From Caldimonas mangrovi (lineage in GTDB: Bacteria > Pseudomonadota > Gammaproteobacteria > Burkholderiales > Burkholderiaceae_C): a stretch of 64,000 nucleotides of DNA. A program made the position numbers and the translations under genes. The stretch covers positions 182,588 to 246,587 of the forward strand of contig NZ_JAMKFE010000008.1 in the NCBI RefSeq assembly GCF_023721835.1, read 5' to 3'. Position 1 is the stretch's first letter. Every line of letters starts with the position of its first letter. The notes below the pieces were generated by a model. That model had not been told where the DNA came from and ran no database searches. It worked only from the letters and a program-made list of their open reading frames with translations. Positions 28,766-37,182 of this stretch are shown piece after piece.

Positions 28766-28829
28766 GGCGCTGCGAAGCAGCGGCGCTGAACCGGTTCGAG
28801 CCCGTCCGGGATCGCGGCAGACTGGGGAC

Positions 28830-28859
28830 TTAGAGTTGTCACCCCATCGGCCGTAAAAT
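28830..28859 (+). promoter_or_regulatory. weak candidate internal promoter before acpP
   Basis: TTAGAG (28830-28835), 18 bases, TAAAAT (28854-28859). The 128-base gap between fabG and acpP and the very high demand for ACP make a separate promoter likely. The -35 is poor, so this placement is tentative. Confidence 0.3.
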
Positions 28860-28893
28860 CACGGGCTGTTTTGGAAACCCTCCTGGAGGAGTC

Positions 28894-29133
28894 ATGAGCG
28901 ATATCGAAGCACGCGTCAAGAAGATCATTGCCGAGCAACTCGGCGTGGCCGAAGCCGAAGTCACCAACGAGAAGGCTTTCGTGGCCGATCTTGGCGCGGA
29001 CTCGCTCGACACCGTCGAACTGGTGATGGCACTGGAAGACGAATTCGGCATCGAGATCCCCGATGAAGAGGCCGAGAAGATCACCACGGTCCAGCTCGCC
29101 ATCGATTACGCCCTGAAGCACCAGAAGGCCTGA
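28894..29133 (+). CDS. acpP: acyl carrier protein
   Basis: A 79-residue acidic helical protein. The phosphopantetheine attachment serine is Ser37 in [11 protein letters not shown]. The ribosome site GGAGGAG (28885-28891) is near-perfect, in keeping with a very abundant protein. It carries the growing fatty acyl chain; the AcpS that activates it is encoded at 41914 in this same window. Confidence 0.97.
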   Translation: MSDIEARVKKIIAEQLGVAEAEVTNEKAFVADLGADSLDTVELVMALEDEFGIEIPDEEAEKITTVQLAIDYALKHQKA

Positions 29134-29174
29134 CCGGGCCTTTCTGAGTCTGTCGCCCAACACATCATCTGCGC

Positions 29175-30419
29175 ATGAGCCGTCGTCGTGTCGTCGTGAC
29201 CGGCCTGGGACTCGTCTCTCCCGTGGGCAACACGGTGACCGAGTCCTGGTCGAACCTCCTTGCCGGCCAGTCCGGCATCGACCACATCACCAAGTTCGAT
29301 GCTTCGAACCTGGCCTGCCGCTTCGCGGGCGAGGTCAAGGGCTTCAACATCGAGGACTACATTCCGGGCAAGGAAGCCCGCCACATGGACACCTTCATCC
29401 ATTACGGATTGGCGGCGTCCATCCAGGCGGTACAGGATGCCGGCCTGCCGACGGGTGATGCGCTCAGCGAGGAGATGGCCGAGCGCATCGGCTGTCTTGT
29501 CGGCTCCGGCATCGGCGGCCTGCCGCTGATCGAGGACACCCATGCCGAGCTGACGCAGCGGGGTCCGCGCCGCATCTCGCCGTTCTTCGTGCCGGCCTCG
29601 ATCATCAACATGATCTCCGGCCACGTGTCGATCAAGTACGGCTTCAAGGGCCCGAACCTTGCGATCGTCACTGCGTGCACGACCGGTCTGCATTCGATCG
29701 GTGAAGCCGGGCGTCTGATCGAGTACGGCGACGCCGACGTGATGATCGCCGGCGGGGCCGAATCGACGGTCTCCCCGCTCGGCGTGGGCGGCTTTGCCGC
29801 CGCGCGTGCGCTGTCCACGCGCAACGACGACCCGAAGACCGCCTCCCGTCCCTGGGACAAGGACCGCGATGGCTTCGTGCTCGGCGAAGGTGCCGGCGTG
29901 CTGGTGCTCGAGGAATACGAACACGCGAAGAAGCGCGGCGCGAAGATCTACGCCGAGCTGATCGGCTTCGGCATGAGCGCAGATGCCTTCCACATGACCG
30001 CGCCCAACGTCGACGGCCCGCGTCGTTCGATGCAGGCGGCGTTGCGCAACGCCGGCGTGAATGCCGACCAAGTGCAATACCTCAATGCGCACGGCACCTC
30101 GACGCCGCTGGGCGACACGAACGAAACCAACGCCATCAAGCTCGCATTCGGCGAGCATGCGCGTCAGCTGACGGTCAACTCGACCAAGTCGATGACTGGT
30201 CACTTGCTCGGCGGCGCCGGCGGCATTGAATCGGCCTTCACCGTGCTTGCGGTGCACCACCAGATTTCCCCGCCGACGATCAATATCTTCAACCAGGACC
30301 CCGAGTGCGACCTGGACTACTGTGCGAACACCGCGCGCGAGATGCGCATCGATGTCGCGCTGAAGAACAATTTCGGCTTCGGCGGCACCAACGGTTCGCT
30401 GGTCTTCAAGCGGGTCTGA
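29175..30419 (+). CDS. fabF: 3-oxoacyl-ACP synthase II
   Basis: A 414-residue KAS II enzyme with the complete Cys-His-His triad: Cys168 in [12 protein letters not shown], His306 in [11 protein letters not shown] and His343 in [10 protein letters not shown]. It elongates acyl-ACP with malonyl-ACP and sets the palmitoleate to vaccenate ratio in relatives. It lies 41 bases after acpP and closes the fab run. Confidence 0.96.
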   Translation: MSRRRVVVTGLGLVSPVGNTVTESWSNLLAGQSGIDHITKFDASNLACRFAGEVKGFNIEDYIPGKEARHMDTFIHYGLAASIQAVQDAGLPTGDALSEEMAERIGCLVGSGIGGLPLIEDTHAELTQRGPRRISPFFVPASIINMISGHVSIKYGFKGPNLAIVTACTTGLHSIGEAGRLIEYGDADVMIAGGAESTVSPLGVGGFAAARALSTRNDDPKTASRPWDKDRDGFVLGEGAGVLVLEEYEHAKKRGAKIYAELIGFGMSADAFHMTAPNVDGPRRSMQAALRNAGVNADQVQYLNAHGTSTPLGDTNETNAIKLAFGEHARQLTVNSTKSMTGHLLGGAGGIESAFTVLAVHHQISPPTINIFNQDPECDLDYCANTAREMRIDVALKNNFGFGGTNGSLVFKRV

Positions 30420-30436
30420 CCGGGTTCCGGCGCCGC

Positions 30437-30916
30437 ATGCGCACGGCTCCCGCCCTGCAGGTCACTGTCAACCGGTTCGACCGGTGGCGCGCGGCTCTTG
30501 CCTGCGCGGCCATCGCTGCGCCGACCGCCACCGCAGCTTGGTGGCAGACCTCCTCGGTGCCGCGGCTGCCCGGTGCGGCGCTGTGCCTGTTCTGCGTCTT
30601 GCTGTCCGTGGTGTTGTGGCGGGCCGAGCGGCGTCGAGCGCCCCATGTGCTGCACTGGGACGGGCAGCTCTGGCACTGGGGCGCAGCTCAGATGCCGGAC
30701 GACCGCCGCTGCACCGGCAAGGTCGAGGTGGCATTGGACCTCGGCCGCTGGATGCTGCTGCGCCTGCAGCCGTGCCCCGGCGCCGGGGCACGGGCGAGCT
30801 GGCTGCCGGTGCAGGCCGCAGGCCTCGAACGAAGCTGGCATGCGCTGCGCTGTGCGGTATATTCGCCCACGCTTGGCGACCGATCCCCCGGTCGCGATGA
30901 ACTCCCCCACGCATGA
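30437..30916 (+). CDS. small membrane protein between fabF and rpoE (unknown function)
   Basis: A 159-residue protein. The first part holds two hydrophobic helices (about residues 19-35 and 45-62), then a soluble, Trp-rich domain (VLHWDGQLWHWG, GRWMLLRLQPC, WHALRCAVYSP). The two-helix plus beta layout resembles YgfX/CptA-type membrane proteins but I cannot confirm homology. Its stop overlaps rpoE (ATGA, 30913-30916), so it is translated immediately before the stress sigma factor; a protein of this kind is often seen at this spot in Burkholderiales. The frame is open from 30305, but ATG 30437 avoids overlap with fabF. Confidence 0.7.
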   Translation: MRTAPALQVTVNRFDRWRAALACAAIAAPTATAAWWQTSSVPRLPGAALCLFCVLLSVVLWRAERRRAPHVLHWDGQLWHWGAAQMPDDRRCTGKVEVALDLGRWMLLRLQPCPGAGARASWLPVQAAGLERSWHALRCAVYSPTLGDRSPGRDELPHA

Positions 30917-31518
30917 GCGCTGACGCCGATGCCCTGTTGATTGAGCGCGTCAAGCGCGGTGACCAGAAAGCCTTCGAACTGCTGGTCATCAAGTACCAGC
31001 GCAAGATCGAGCGCCTGATCGCGCGCATGGTGCGCGACACCGACCTGATCCAGGACATCGCCCAGGAGACGTTCATCCGTGCCTACCGCGCGCTGCCGCA
31101 ATTCCGCGGCGAGAGCGCTTTCTACACGTGGCTGTACCGGATCGCGGTCAACACGGCCAAGAAAACCCTGGTCGAACTCAAGCGCGACCCGCTCGTGACG
31201 GAATCCGCACGTTTCTCTGCGGACGACGAAGACGAAACTTCCCGGGTGGAGAACGAACTAAGCGATGGTGAAACGCCGGAGGCGGTGCTGGCCAGCAAGG
31301 AGATTGCGGCCACCGTCAATGCGGCGATCGAAGCCCTGTCGGACGACCTCCGGCAGGCCATCACCTTGCGCGAGATCGAAGGTTTGAGTTACGAAGAAAT
31401 CGCGGATGTGATGAATTGCCCGATCGGCACCGTCCGTTCGCGCATTTTTCGTGCCCGCGAGGCCATCGCCGAGCGGCTGCGCCCGTTGTTGGACACGCCG
31501 GACGGCAAGCGTTGGTGA
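30913..31518 (+). CDS. rpoE: ECF RNA polymerase sigma factor RpoE (AlgU-like)
   Basis: A 201-residue sigma-70 family ECF factor. Region 2 is DIAQETFIRAYRALPQFRG with FYTWLYRIAVNTAKK after it; region 4 is LREIEGLSYEEIADVMNCP with GTVRSRIFRAREAI. It directs RNA polymerase to envelope-stress promoters and is held by RseA, encoded next. The order rpoE-rseA-rseB-mucD is the complete betaproteobacterial stress module. The start is coupled by ATGA to the small membrane protein gene. Confidence 0.95.
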   Translation: MSADADALLIERVKRGDQKAFELLVIKYQRKIERLIARMVRDTDLIQDIAQETFIRAYRALPQFRGESAFYTWLYRIAVNTAKKTLVELKRDPLVTESARFSADDEDETSRVENELSDGETPEAVLASKEIAATVNAAIEALSDDLRQAITLREIEGLSYEEIADVMNCPIGTVRSRIFRAREAIAERLRPLLDTPDGKRW

Positions 31519-31532
31519 TTGAGGAGTGTGTG

Positions 31533-32222
31533 ATGTCTACCGAACGGTGGAGTGATTCCGGTTTCAGCGTGCAGGCCAGGCAAAGGCTGTCCGCCTTGTG
31601 CGACGGTGAAGTCGAAGCCGACGATCTGCACAGCGTGCTCGCCGCCTGGCGTGATCCTTCCGAGCGCATGGCCACTTGCGAGGTGTGGCATGCCTACCAG
31701 CTGATCGGTGACGTGATGCGCTCGGACGATCTGGCGGGCCGAGGGCGCGACGGTGAGTTTCTGAGCCGCCTGCGGGAACGGTTGACCGAGGAACCGGTCG
31801 TGATGGCACCGTCAGCGACGCCCGGCGAGGCCGCCGGGCCTGCGGTGCTGGTCGGCAACGGCGGGGCGGCAACCCGGGCGCGCCGCCGCTCGTGGACGGC
31901 TCCTGTCGCGACGGCTGCAGGCGTGATGGCCGTGGCCGGCGTGCTGGTTGTCACGCGACTGTCCGATCCTTCTGTGCTGCCGGGCGCGGGCGCAACATTG
32001 GTTCAGGCCCCCGCGGCGGCGACTGTGGCGGCGGCCTCTGCCGTGCCGGCGCCGCGTCCGGCCGGCGCCGAGCAGATCGTCGTCACGGCCAACGGCCCGC
32101 TGTTGCGGGACGCTCGCCTGGAACAGTACCTCGCGGCTCACAAGCAGTTCGGTGGCAGTTCGGCCCTGGGGGTGCCGTCCGGCTTCCTGCGCGGCGCCAC
32201 CTACGAAGGCCCGACTCGTTGA
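31533..32222 (+). CDS. rseA: anti-sigma-E factor RseA
   Basis: A 229-residue inner-membrane anti-sigma factor. The N-terminal sigma-binding domain includes RLSALCDGEVEADDLHSVLA (residues 19-38) and CEVWHAYQLIGDVMRSDD; one membrane helix is at about 122-140; the periplasmic tail of about 85 residues ends in a conserved-looking FLRGATYEG. It holds RpoE until regulated proteolysis. ATG 31533 has GAGGAG in the preceding bases and fits the family length; the frame is open further upstream without support. Confidence 0.87.
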   Translation: MSTERWSDSGFSVQARQRLSALCDGEVEADDLHSVLAAWRDPSERMATCEVWHAYQLIGDVMRSDDLAGRGRDGEFLSRLRERLTEEPVVMAPSATPGEAAGPAVLVGNGGAATRARRRSWTAPVATAAGVMAVAGVLVVTRLSDPSVLPGAGATLVQAPAAATVAAASAVPAPRPAGAEQIVVTANGPLLRDARLEQYLAAHKQFGGSSALGVPSGFLRGATYEGPTR

Positions 32223-32226
32223 TCGG

Positions 32227-33258
32227 ATGAATCGCATGCAATGGCGCTGGGTGGCCCCGTGGCTGGGGTGGGGAATGCTGGCCTTCGCAAGCTGCGGCGT
32301 GATGGCCCAGCCGCAGGAGCCGGTGCCGTTGGAGAAGACGGAGGTGCGGGCTTGGCTGCTGCGCATTCACGATGCAGCGCAGAAGCGCAACTTCCAGGGC
32401 ACCTTCGTCGTCAGTGCCGGCGGACAGGTCGCCAGTTCACGCATCGCGCACTACTGTGAAGCGGGCAGCCAGTTCGAGCGCATCGAGTCGCTCGACGGGC
32501 AGATGCGCCGGGTGTTCCGGCACAACGACCTGGTTGCCACTCTGTGGCCTGCTTCACGCGTCGCGGTGCTCGAGCATCGGGAAACACTGGGCACCTTTCC
32601 TGGATTGCTGCACAACGACGGCGAGCGCCTCTCCGAGCACTATGAGGTGCGCAAGCTGGGTGCAGACCGTGTTGCCGGGCACGAGGCCGACGTGTTGATG
32701 GTCAGTGCACGCGACCCCTACCGTTACGGCTACCGTTTGTGGGCCGACAAGGACAGCGGCCTCCTGTTGCGCGCCGAAGTGCTCAACGAGGACGAGGACG
32801 TGCTGGAATCCTCGGCTTTCTCCGAAGTTTCGATCGGCGTGAAGTCGCAGCCGGAATCGGTGGTCAAGCCGATGAAGAAGCTGAGTGGCTACCGCGTCGA
32901 CCGGCCGGCGCTGAGCAAGACGCATTACGAGCAGGAAGGCTGGGTCTACAAGCAGCAGGTGCCTGGCTTCCGGCACGTCAACTGCGTCAAGCGCTCGCTG
33001 GGGAAATCGAGCTCGCACGAGTCGGAGGGCGATGCCGGGCGCGAGATCCTGCAGACGATCTTTTCCGACGGCCTGGCGCATGTTTCGATCTTCGTGGAAC
33101 CCTTCGACCCTTCCCGGCATCGCAGGGAAATGCTGATGAGCATGGGCGCGACGCACACCTTGGTACGTCGCTACAAGGACTGGTGGATCACGGCGGTCGG
33201 CGAAGTGCCGCCGGCCACTTTGCGCCTGTTCGTGCAGGGCCTGGAGCGCAAGCTCTAG
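32227..33258 (+). CDS. rseB: sigma-E regulatory protein RseB/MucB
   Basis: A 343-residue periplasmic protein with a signal peptide (about 1-27, ending SCGVMAQ). The large MucB/RseB N-terminal domain runs RNFQGTFVVSAGGQVASSRI through FRHNDLVATLWP; the smaller C-terminal domain ends in GEVPPATLRLFVQGLE. RseB binds RseA and shields it from cleavage, releasing it on contact with lipoprotein or LPS signals. It starts four bases after the rseA stop. An in-frame opening upstream to 31948 lies inside rseA and is rejected. Confidence 0.92.
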   Translation: MNRMQWRWVAPWLGWGMLAFASCGVMAQPQEPVPLEKTEVRAWLLRIHDAAQKRNFQGTFVVSAGGQVASSRIAHYCEAGSQFERIESLDGQMRRVFRHNDLVATLWPASRVAVLEHRETLGTFPGLLHNDGERLSEHYEVRKLGADRVAGHEADVLMVSARDPYRYGYRLWADKDSGLLLRAEVLNEDEDVLESSAFSEVSIGVKSQPESVVKPMKKLSGYRVDRPALSKTHYEQEGWVYKQQVPGFRHVNCVKRSLGKSSSHESEGDAGREILQTIFSDGLAHVSIFVEPFDPSRHRREMLMSMGATHTLVRRYKDWWITAVGEVPPATLRLFVQGLERKL

Positions 33259-33314
33259 CGCTTTCTTGTCCCGGCGCCGCAGTCCCCTGCGGCACCTTTC
33301 CATTGAGGTGATCG

Positions 33315-34787
33315 ATGACTGCAAGAATCCATATAACTGGACGGTTTCGTCACGTGGTGATGGCGTTCGTCGCCGGCGCTTGCCTCGTGCTCGCGGCGCC
33401 TGCGCCTGCCCAGGTTCCGGCACGTGAGTTGCCGGACTTCACGACGCTGGTCGAGCAGGTGGGGCCTTCTGTGGTCAACATCCGCACCACCGAGCGAGTG
33501 CGCGCAGGTCAGTTGCCCGGCGGCCCGCAAATGGACGAAGAGATGCAGGAGTTCTTCCGGCGCTTCTTCGGCGTGCCGATGCCCGGCCCCCGTCCCGACC
33601 CGCGCCGCCCACAGCGACCGGGGCAAGAGGAAGAGCAACCACGCGGCGTCGGCTCCGGCTTCATGATCACGCCCGACGGCTACGTGATGACCAATGCGCA
33701 CGTGGTCGAAGGGGCCGACGAGGTCTACGTCACGCTGACCGACAAGCGCGAGTTCAAGGCCAAGATCATCGGCACCGACAAGCGCACCGACGTCGCCGTG
33801 GTGAAGATCGAGGCGAGCGCCCTGCCCGCCGTGAAGATCGGTGACGTCAGCAGGCTGAAGGTCGGCGAGTGGGTGATGGCGATCGGCTCACCCTTCGGCC
33901 TCGACAACACCGTGACCGCCGGCATCGTCAGTGCCAAGGGGCGCGAAACCGGCGACTACCTGCCCTTCATCCAGACCGACGTCGCGATCAACCCGGGCAA
34001 TTCCGGCGGCCCGCTGCTGAACCTGCGCGGCGAAGTGGTCGGCATCAACTCGCAGATCTACAGTCGCTCCGGCGGGTTCATGGGGATATCGTTCGCGATC
34101 CCCATCGACGAGGCGATGCGCGTGGCCGAGCAACTGCGCGCGACAGGCCGCGTGATCCGGGGGCGCATCGGCGTGCAGATCGATCAGGTGACCAAGGAGG
34201 TGGCCGAGTCGATCGGGCTCGGCAAGCCGATCGGGGCACTGGTTCGCAGCGTCGAGGACGGCGGCCCGGCACAGAAGGCCGGCCTCGAAGCCGGCGACAT
34301 CATCACGCGCTTCGACGGCAAGCCGATCGAGCGCGCCTCGGATCTGCCGCGCATCGTTGGCAACAGCAAGCCCGGCAACAAGCTGAGCCTGCAGGTCTTC
34401 CGACGCGGCAACTACCGTGACCTGACCGTCACCGTCGGCGAGTTCGAACCGGAGCGCCCGGTGCGCACCGGCAGCGTCGAGCCGCCGCAGGGCGGCGCGT
34501 CTTCCAGCGCAGCGCAGGGGCTCGGTCTGGTGGTGGCCGACCTGAGCGCCGCCGAGCAGCGAGAACTGGGCCTCAAGAGCGGCGTACGTGTGGCCTCGGT
34601 CGACGGTCCGGCGGCACGAGCGGGATTGCGCGAGGACGATGTGATTCTTGCGGTGGCGAACACCGAGGTCCGCGATGTCAAGCAGTTCGAGGCCGTGCTG
34701 CGCAAGCTCGACAAGAGCAAGCCGTTCAACGTGCTGTTCCGGCGTGGCGAGTGGGCTCAATACGCCGTGATCCGACCGGGCCGCTAG
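33315..34787 (+). CDS. mucD: Do-family periplasmic serine protease (MucD/DegQ-like)
   Basis: A 490-residue HtrA protease: signal peptide (about 1-34), chymotrypsin-like domain with His129 (TNAHVVEG), Asp159 (RTDVAVVK) and Ser230 (NPGNSGGPLL), then two PDZ domains (GRIGVQIDQVTKEVAESIG and the C-terminal GLVVADLSAAEQRELGL region). It degrades or refolds misfolded envelope proteins and closes the rpoE-rseA-rseB-mucD module; mucD is the name used in that context. It ends at a strong terminator. Confidence 0.94.
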   Translation: MTARIHITGRFRHVVMAFVAGACLVLAAPAPAQVPARELPDFTTLVEQVGPSVVNIRTTERVRAGQLPGGPQMDEEMQEFFRRFFGVPMPGPRPDPRRPQRPGQEEEQPRGVGSGFMITPDGYVMTNAHVVEGADEVYVTLTDKREFKAKIIGTDKRTDVAVVKIEASALPAVKIGDVSRLKVGEWVMAIGSPFGLDNTVTAGIVSAKGRETGDYLPFIQTDVAINPGNSGGPLLNLRGEVVGINSQIYSRSGGFMGISFAIPIDEAMRVAEQLRATGRVIRGRIGVQIDQVTKEVAESIGLGKPIGALVRSVEDGGPAQKAGLEAGDIITRFDGKPIERASDLPRIVGNSKPGNKLSLQVFRRGNYRDLTVTVGEFEPERPVRTGSVEPPQGGASSSAAQGLGLVVADLSAAEQRELGLKSGVRVASVDGPAARAGLREDDVILAVANTEVRDVKQFEAVLRKLDKSKPFNVLFRRGEWAQYAVIRPGR

Positions 34788-34825
34788 CCGCGCGCGCCTG
34801 CTTGCACCGAGCGTGATCCGGCGAG

Positions 34826-34858
34826 AACCCGGCAACCAACTAGGTTGTCGGGTTTTTT
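34826..34858 (+). terminator. rho-independent terminator after mucD
   Basis: Stem AACCCGGCAACC with GGTTGTCGGGTT (one G-T pair), loop AACTA, followed by six T. It closes the rpmF-to-mucD block 39 bases after the mucD stop, so lepA and beyond need a new promoter. Confidence 0.92.
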
Positions 34859-34898
34859 CATGTCGCGGAAGGAGCAGGAAAAATCATCGCTGGTCACA

Positions 34899-35087
34899 TG
34901 TTGATAAGTACGCTGAAATTTGTTGGTGAGCACTAACAAACCATCAGAATAAACGAAGGATTCTCGGTACATTTCGATAAAATCGACGGGTCGCGCAGCC
35001 CTTTATCGTTGGACCGCGGCGGTAGTCCCCCTGCTTTGAAACTATCCCCAAACAGTCCACATGCATTTGTGGATAAGTTGTGGATCA
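34899..35087. other. A+T-rich island with DnaA-box-like sites
   Basis: The stretch from about 34860 to 35110 is visibly richer in A and T than its surroundings. TGTGGATAA (35068-35076) is the exact reverse complement of the DnaA box TTATCCACA. TGTGGATCA (35079-35087) and TGTTGATAA (34899-34907) each differ from it at one base and share its orientation. The first two are 11 bases apart start to start, on nearly the same helix face. No dnaA, dnaN or gyrB gene is near, so this is not the usual chromosomal origin setting. A DnaA-binding or replication-timing site, or DnaA control of the downstream promoter, is the reading; chance in an A+T-rich patch is possible. Confidence 0.4.
34919..34940. promoter_or_regulatory. 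22-base near-perfect inverted repeat
   Basis: TTTGTTGGTG (34919-34928) pairs with CACTAACAAA (34931-34940) across a two-base centre, ten positions per arm with a single mismatch. The core GTG-AG-CAC and T-rich flanks look like a dimeric repressor operator (TetR or LysR type). No regulator gene adjoins it and no clear promoter overlaps it. Confidence 0.4.
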
Positions 35088-35136
35088 AAACTCCTGTTGG
35101 CACTCTGCAACGGGGCAAGAGCAAGTGCTGGTGCGG

Positions 35137-35164
35137 TTTCCAGCGGGGGGTATTTCGCTACAAT
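35137..35164 (+). promoter_or_regulatory. candidate promoter of the short RNA / lepA transcript
   Basis: TTTCCA (35137-35142), spacer of 16, TACAAT (35159-35164, five of six to consensus). Predicted start of transcription is near 35171, exactly where the first hairpin of the following short RNA begins. Confidence 0.5.
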
Positions 35165-35170
35165 GAAGGT

Positions 35171-35236
35171 CCAACAAAGCAGTTGCCATACCTTTTTGTT
35201 GGAAGGCGCGTCGCCGATTCGACGCGCCTTTTTTTT
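35171..35236 (+). ncRNA. candidate small RNA or lepA leader RNA
   Basis: About 66 bases forming two tandem hairpins. CCAACAAA (35171-35178) pairs perfectly with TTTGTTGG (35195-35202) around a 16-base loop (35179-35194), and the next base begins the terminator hairpin ending in a T-run at 35236. With a good -10 hexamer placed one helix turn upstream this has the form of an independent small RNA with its own terminator. The alternative is a leader attenuator for lepA. I do not recognise a known RNA family. Seen: hairpins, -10, terminator. Inferred: that it is transcribed. Confidence 0.5.
35203..35236 (+). terminator. rho-independent terminator upstream of lepA
   Basis: Stem AAGGCGCGTCG with CGACGCGCCTT, six-base loop CCGATT, then a run of T. 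It lies between the candidate promoter and lepA, so most transcripts from 35171 should end here unless it is overridden. Confidence 0.9.
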
Positions 35237-35323
35237 AGGCCTCCGCCTGCATGGGCGACACGCAGCGTTGAGGTCCGTGCAGCCTGCGCGCGACGCTGGC
35301 CTCGAGGACGCAAGGACGTTCCT

Positions 35324-35356
35324 GTGGCGAGTGACGCACTCGATTCGCTTTCATGA
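35324..35356 (+). CDS. ten-codon leader peptide overlapping lepA
   Basis: GTG at 35324 is preceded by AAGGA (35312-35316) with seven bases between and opens a ten-codon frame, M(V)ASDALDSLS, whose TGA overlaps the lepA ATG as ATGA (35353-35356). lepA itself has no ribosome site, so this minicistron would deliver ribosomes to lepA by translational coupling. Seen: ribosome site, frame, overlap. Inferred: that it is translated. The peptide has no recognisable function. Confidence 0.45.
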   Translation: MASDALDSLS

Positions 35357-37161
35357 ACCACATCCGCAACTTTTCCATCATTGCCCACATCGACCACGGC
35401 AAGTCGACGCTTGCCGATCGCATCATTCATCGTTGTGGGGGCTTGAGCGACCGCGAGATGGAAGCGCAGGTGCTCGACTCGATGGACATCGAGCGCGAAC
35501 GCGGCATCACGATCAAGGCCCAGACCGCGGCGCTGCAGTACACCGCGCGCGACGGCAAGATCTACAACCTCAACCTGATCGACACGCCGGGGCACGTCGA
35601 CTTCAGCTATGAAGTCAGCCGCTCGCTGTCGGCCTGCGAAGGCGCCTTGCTGGTGGTCGACGCGAGCCAGGGTGTCGAGGCGCAAACGGTCGCCAACTGC
35701 TACACCGCGATCGAGCTGGGCGTCGAGGTGGTGCCGGTGCTCAACAAGATGGATCTGCCGCAGGCCGATCCCGACCGCGCGAAGGCCGAGATCGAGGACG
35801 TGATCGGCATCGACGCCACCGATGCAATTCCCTGCTCGGCCAAGACCGGCGAGGGCATCGACGAGATTCTCGAGGCCGTCATTGCCCGCATGCCGGCGCC
35901 GCGAGGCAAGTCCGACGCGCCGTTGCGCGCGGTCATCATCGACTCCTGGTTCGACAACTACGTCGGTGTCGTGATGTTGGTGCGCGTGGTGGACGGCAAG
36001 CTGAAAAAGGGCGAGCGCATCAAGATGATGGCGACCCATGCCGTCTACAACGCCGAGCAGTTGGGCGTCTTCACGCCGAAGTCGGTGTCACGCGACGAGC
36101 TGAGCGCCGGCGAAGTGGGCTTCATCATCGCCGGCATCAAGGAGTTGCAGGCCGCAAAGGTCGGCGACACCATCACGCTCGAGAAGAAGCTGCCGAACAA
36201 CCACGGTCCGGCGAACGAGCCGCTGCCGGGTTTCAAGGAAATCCAGCCGCAGGTGTTCGCCGGGCTGTATCCCACCGAAGCGAGCGAGTACGACCAGCTG
36301 CGCGACGCGCTGGAGAAGCTCAAGCTCAACGACTCGTCGCTGCGCTATGAACCCGAGGTGTCGCAGGCGCTCGGATTCGGCTTCCGATGCGGTTTCCTGG
36401 GCTTGCTGCACATGGAGATCGTCCAGGAGCGGCTGGAACGGGAGTTCGACCAGGATCTGATCACCACGGCTCCGAGCGTCATCTACGAGGTGGAGCTGAA
36501 CAGCGGCGAGGTGATTCCGGTCGAGAATCCGTCGAAGATGCCCGATCTCGGCCGCATCCGCGAGATCCGCGAGCCGATCGTCACGGTGCATCTGTACATG
36601 CCCCAGGACTACGTCGGGCCGGTGATGACACTGGCCAACCAGAAGCGCGGGGTGCAGCTCAACATGGCCTATCACGGTCGCCAGGTCATGCTGACCTACG
36701 AGCTGCCGCTGGCCGAGATCGTGCTCGACTTTTTCGACAAGCTGAAGTCGGTTTCGCGCGGCTATGCGTCGATGGACTACGAGTTCAAGGAGTACCGGGC
36801 AGCCGACGTCGTCAAGGTCGACATCCTGATCAACGGGGACCGGGTCGACGCCTTGTCGATCATCGTGCATCGCAGCCAGAGCCAGTACCGCGGCCGCGCC
36901 GTGGCCGCCAAGATGCGCGAGCAGATCCCGCGCCAGATGTACGACGTGGCGATCCAGGCCGCGATCGGAGCGAACATCATCGCGCGCGAGACGATCAAGG
37001 CGCTGCGCAAGAACGTGCTGGCAAAATGCTACGGCGGTGACATCAGCCGCAAGCGCAAGTTGCTGGAAAAACAAAAAGCCGGCAAGAAACGGATGAAGCA
37101 GATCGGCACGGTCGAAGTGCCGCAGGAAGCTTTCCTGGCCATCCTTCAAGTCGACGACTGA
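35353..37161 (+). CDS. lepA: elongation factor 4 (LepA)
   Basis: A 602-residue translational GTPase. G1 is AHIDHGKST (residues 11-19), G3 [12 protein letters not shown]4 NKMDLP; the domain order is G, II, III, V plus the LepA-specific C-terminal domain ([20 protein letters not shown]) and the basic tail ([20 protein letters not shown]). LepA acts on ribosomes in initiation or back-translocation and influences 30S biogenesis. The start at 35353 is fixed by the family N-terminus ([14 protein letters not shown]) and by an in-frame stop at 35332. It lacks its own ribosome site. lepB follows 21 bases on. Confidence 0.97.
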   Translation: MNHIRNFSIIAHIDHGKSTLADRIIHRCGGLSDREMEAQVLDSMDIERERGITIKAQTAALQYTARDGKIYNLNLIDTPGHVDFSYEVSRSLSACEGALLVVDASQGVEAQTVANCYTAIELGVEVVPVLNKMDLPQADPDRAKAEIEDVIGIDATDAIPCSAKTGEGIDEILEAVIARMPAPRGKSDAPLRAVIIDSWFDNYVGVVMLVRVVDGKLKKGERIKMMATHAVYNAEQLGVFTPKSVSRDELSAGEVGFIIAGIKELQAAKVGDTITLEKKLPNNHGPANEPLPGFKEIQPQVFAGLYPTEASEYDQLRDALEKLKLNDSSLRYEPEVSQALGFGFRCGFLGLLHMEIVQERLEREFDQDLITTAPSVIYEVELNSGEVIPVENPSKMPDLGRIREIREPIVTVHLYMPQDYVGPVMTLANQKRGVQLNMAYHGRQVMLTYELPLAEIVLDFFDKLKSVSRGYASMDYEFKEYRAADVVKVDILINGDRVDALSIIVHRSQSQYRGRAVAAKMREQIPRQMYDVAIQAAIGANIIARETIKALRKNVLAKCYGGDISRKRKLLEKQKAGKKRMKQIGTVEVPQEAFLAILQVDD

Positions 37162-37182
37162 TCCCTCTTCTCTGGAGCCTGG

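Noticed and set aside
34860..35110. Chromosomal replication origin
   Set aside because: DnaA boxes are present, but no dnaA, dnaN, gyrB or rpmH gene is near and the flanking genes are mid-chromosome core genes.
35009..35356. 115-codon frame ending on the lepA start
   Set aside because: It crosses a strong terminator hairpin and the A+T-rich island and has no protein character; only its last ten codons, with their own ribosome site, are kept as a leader peptide.
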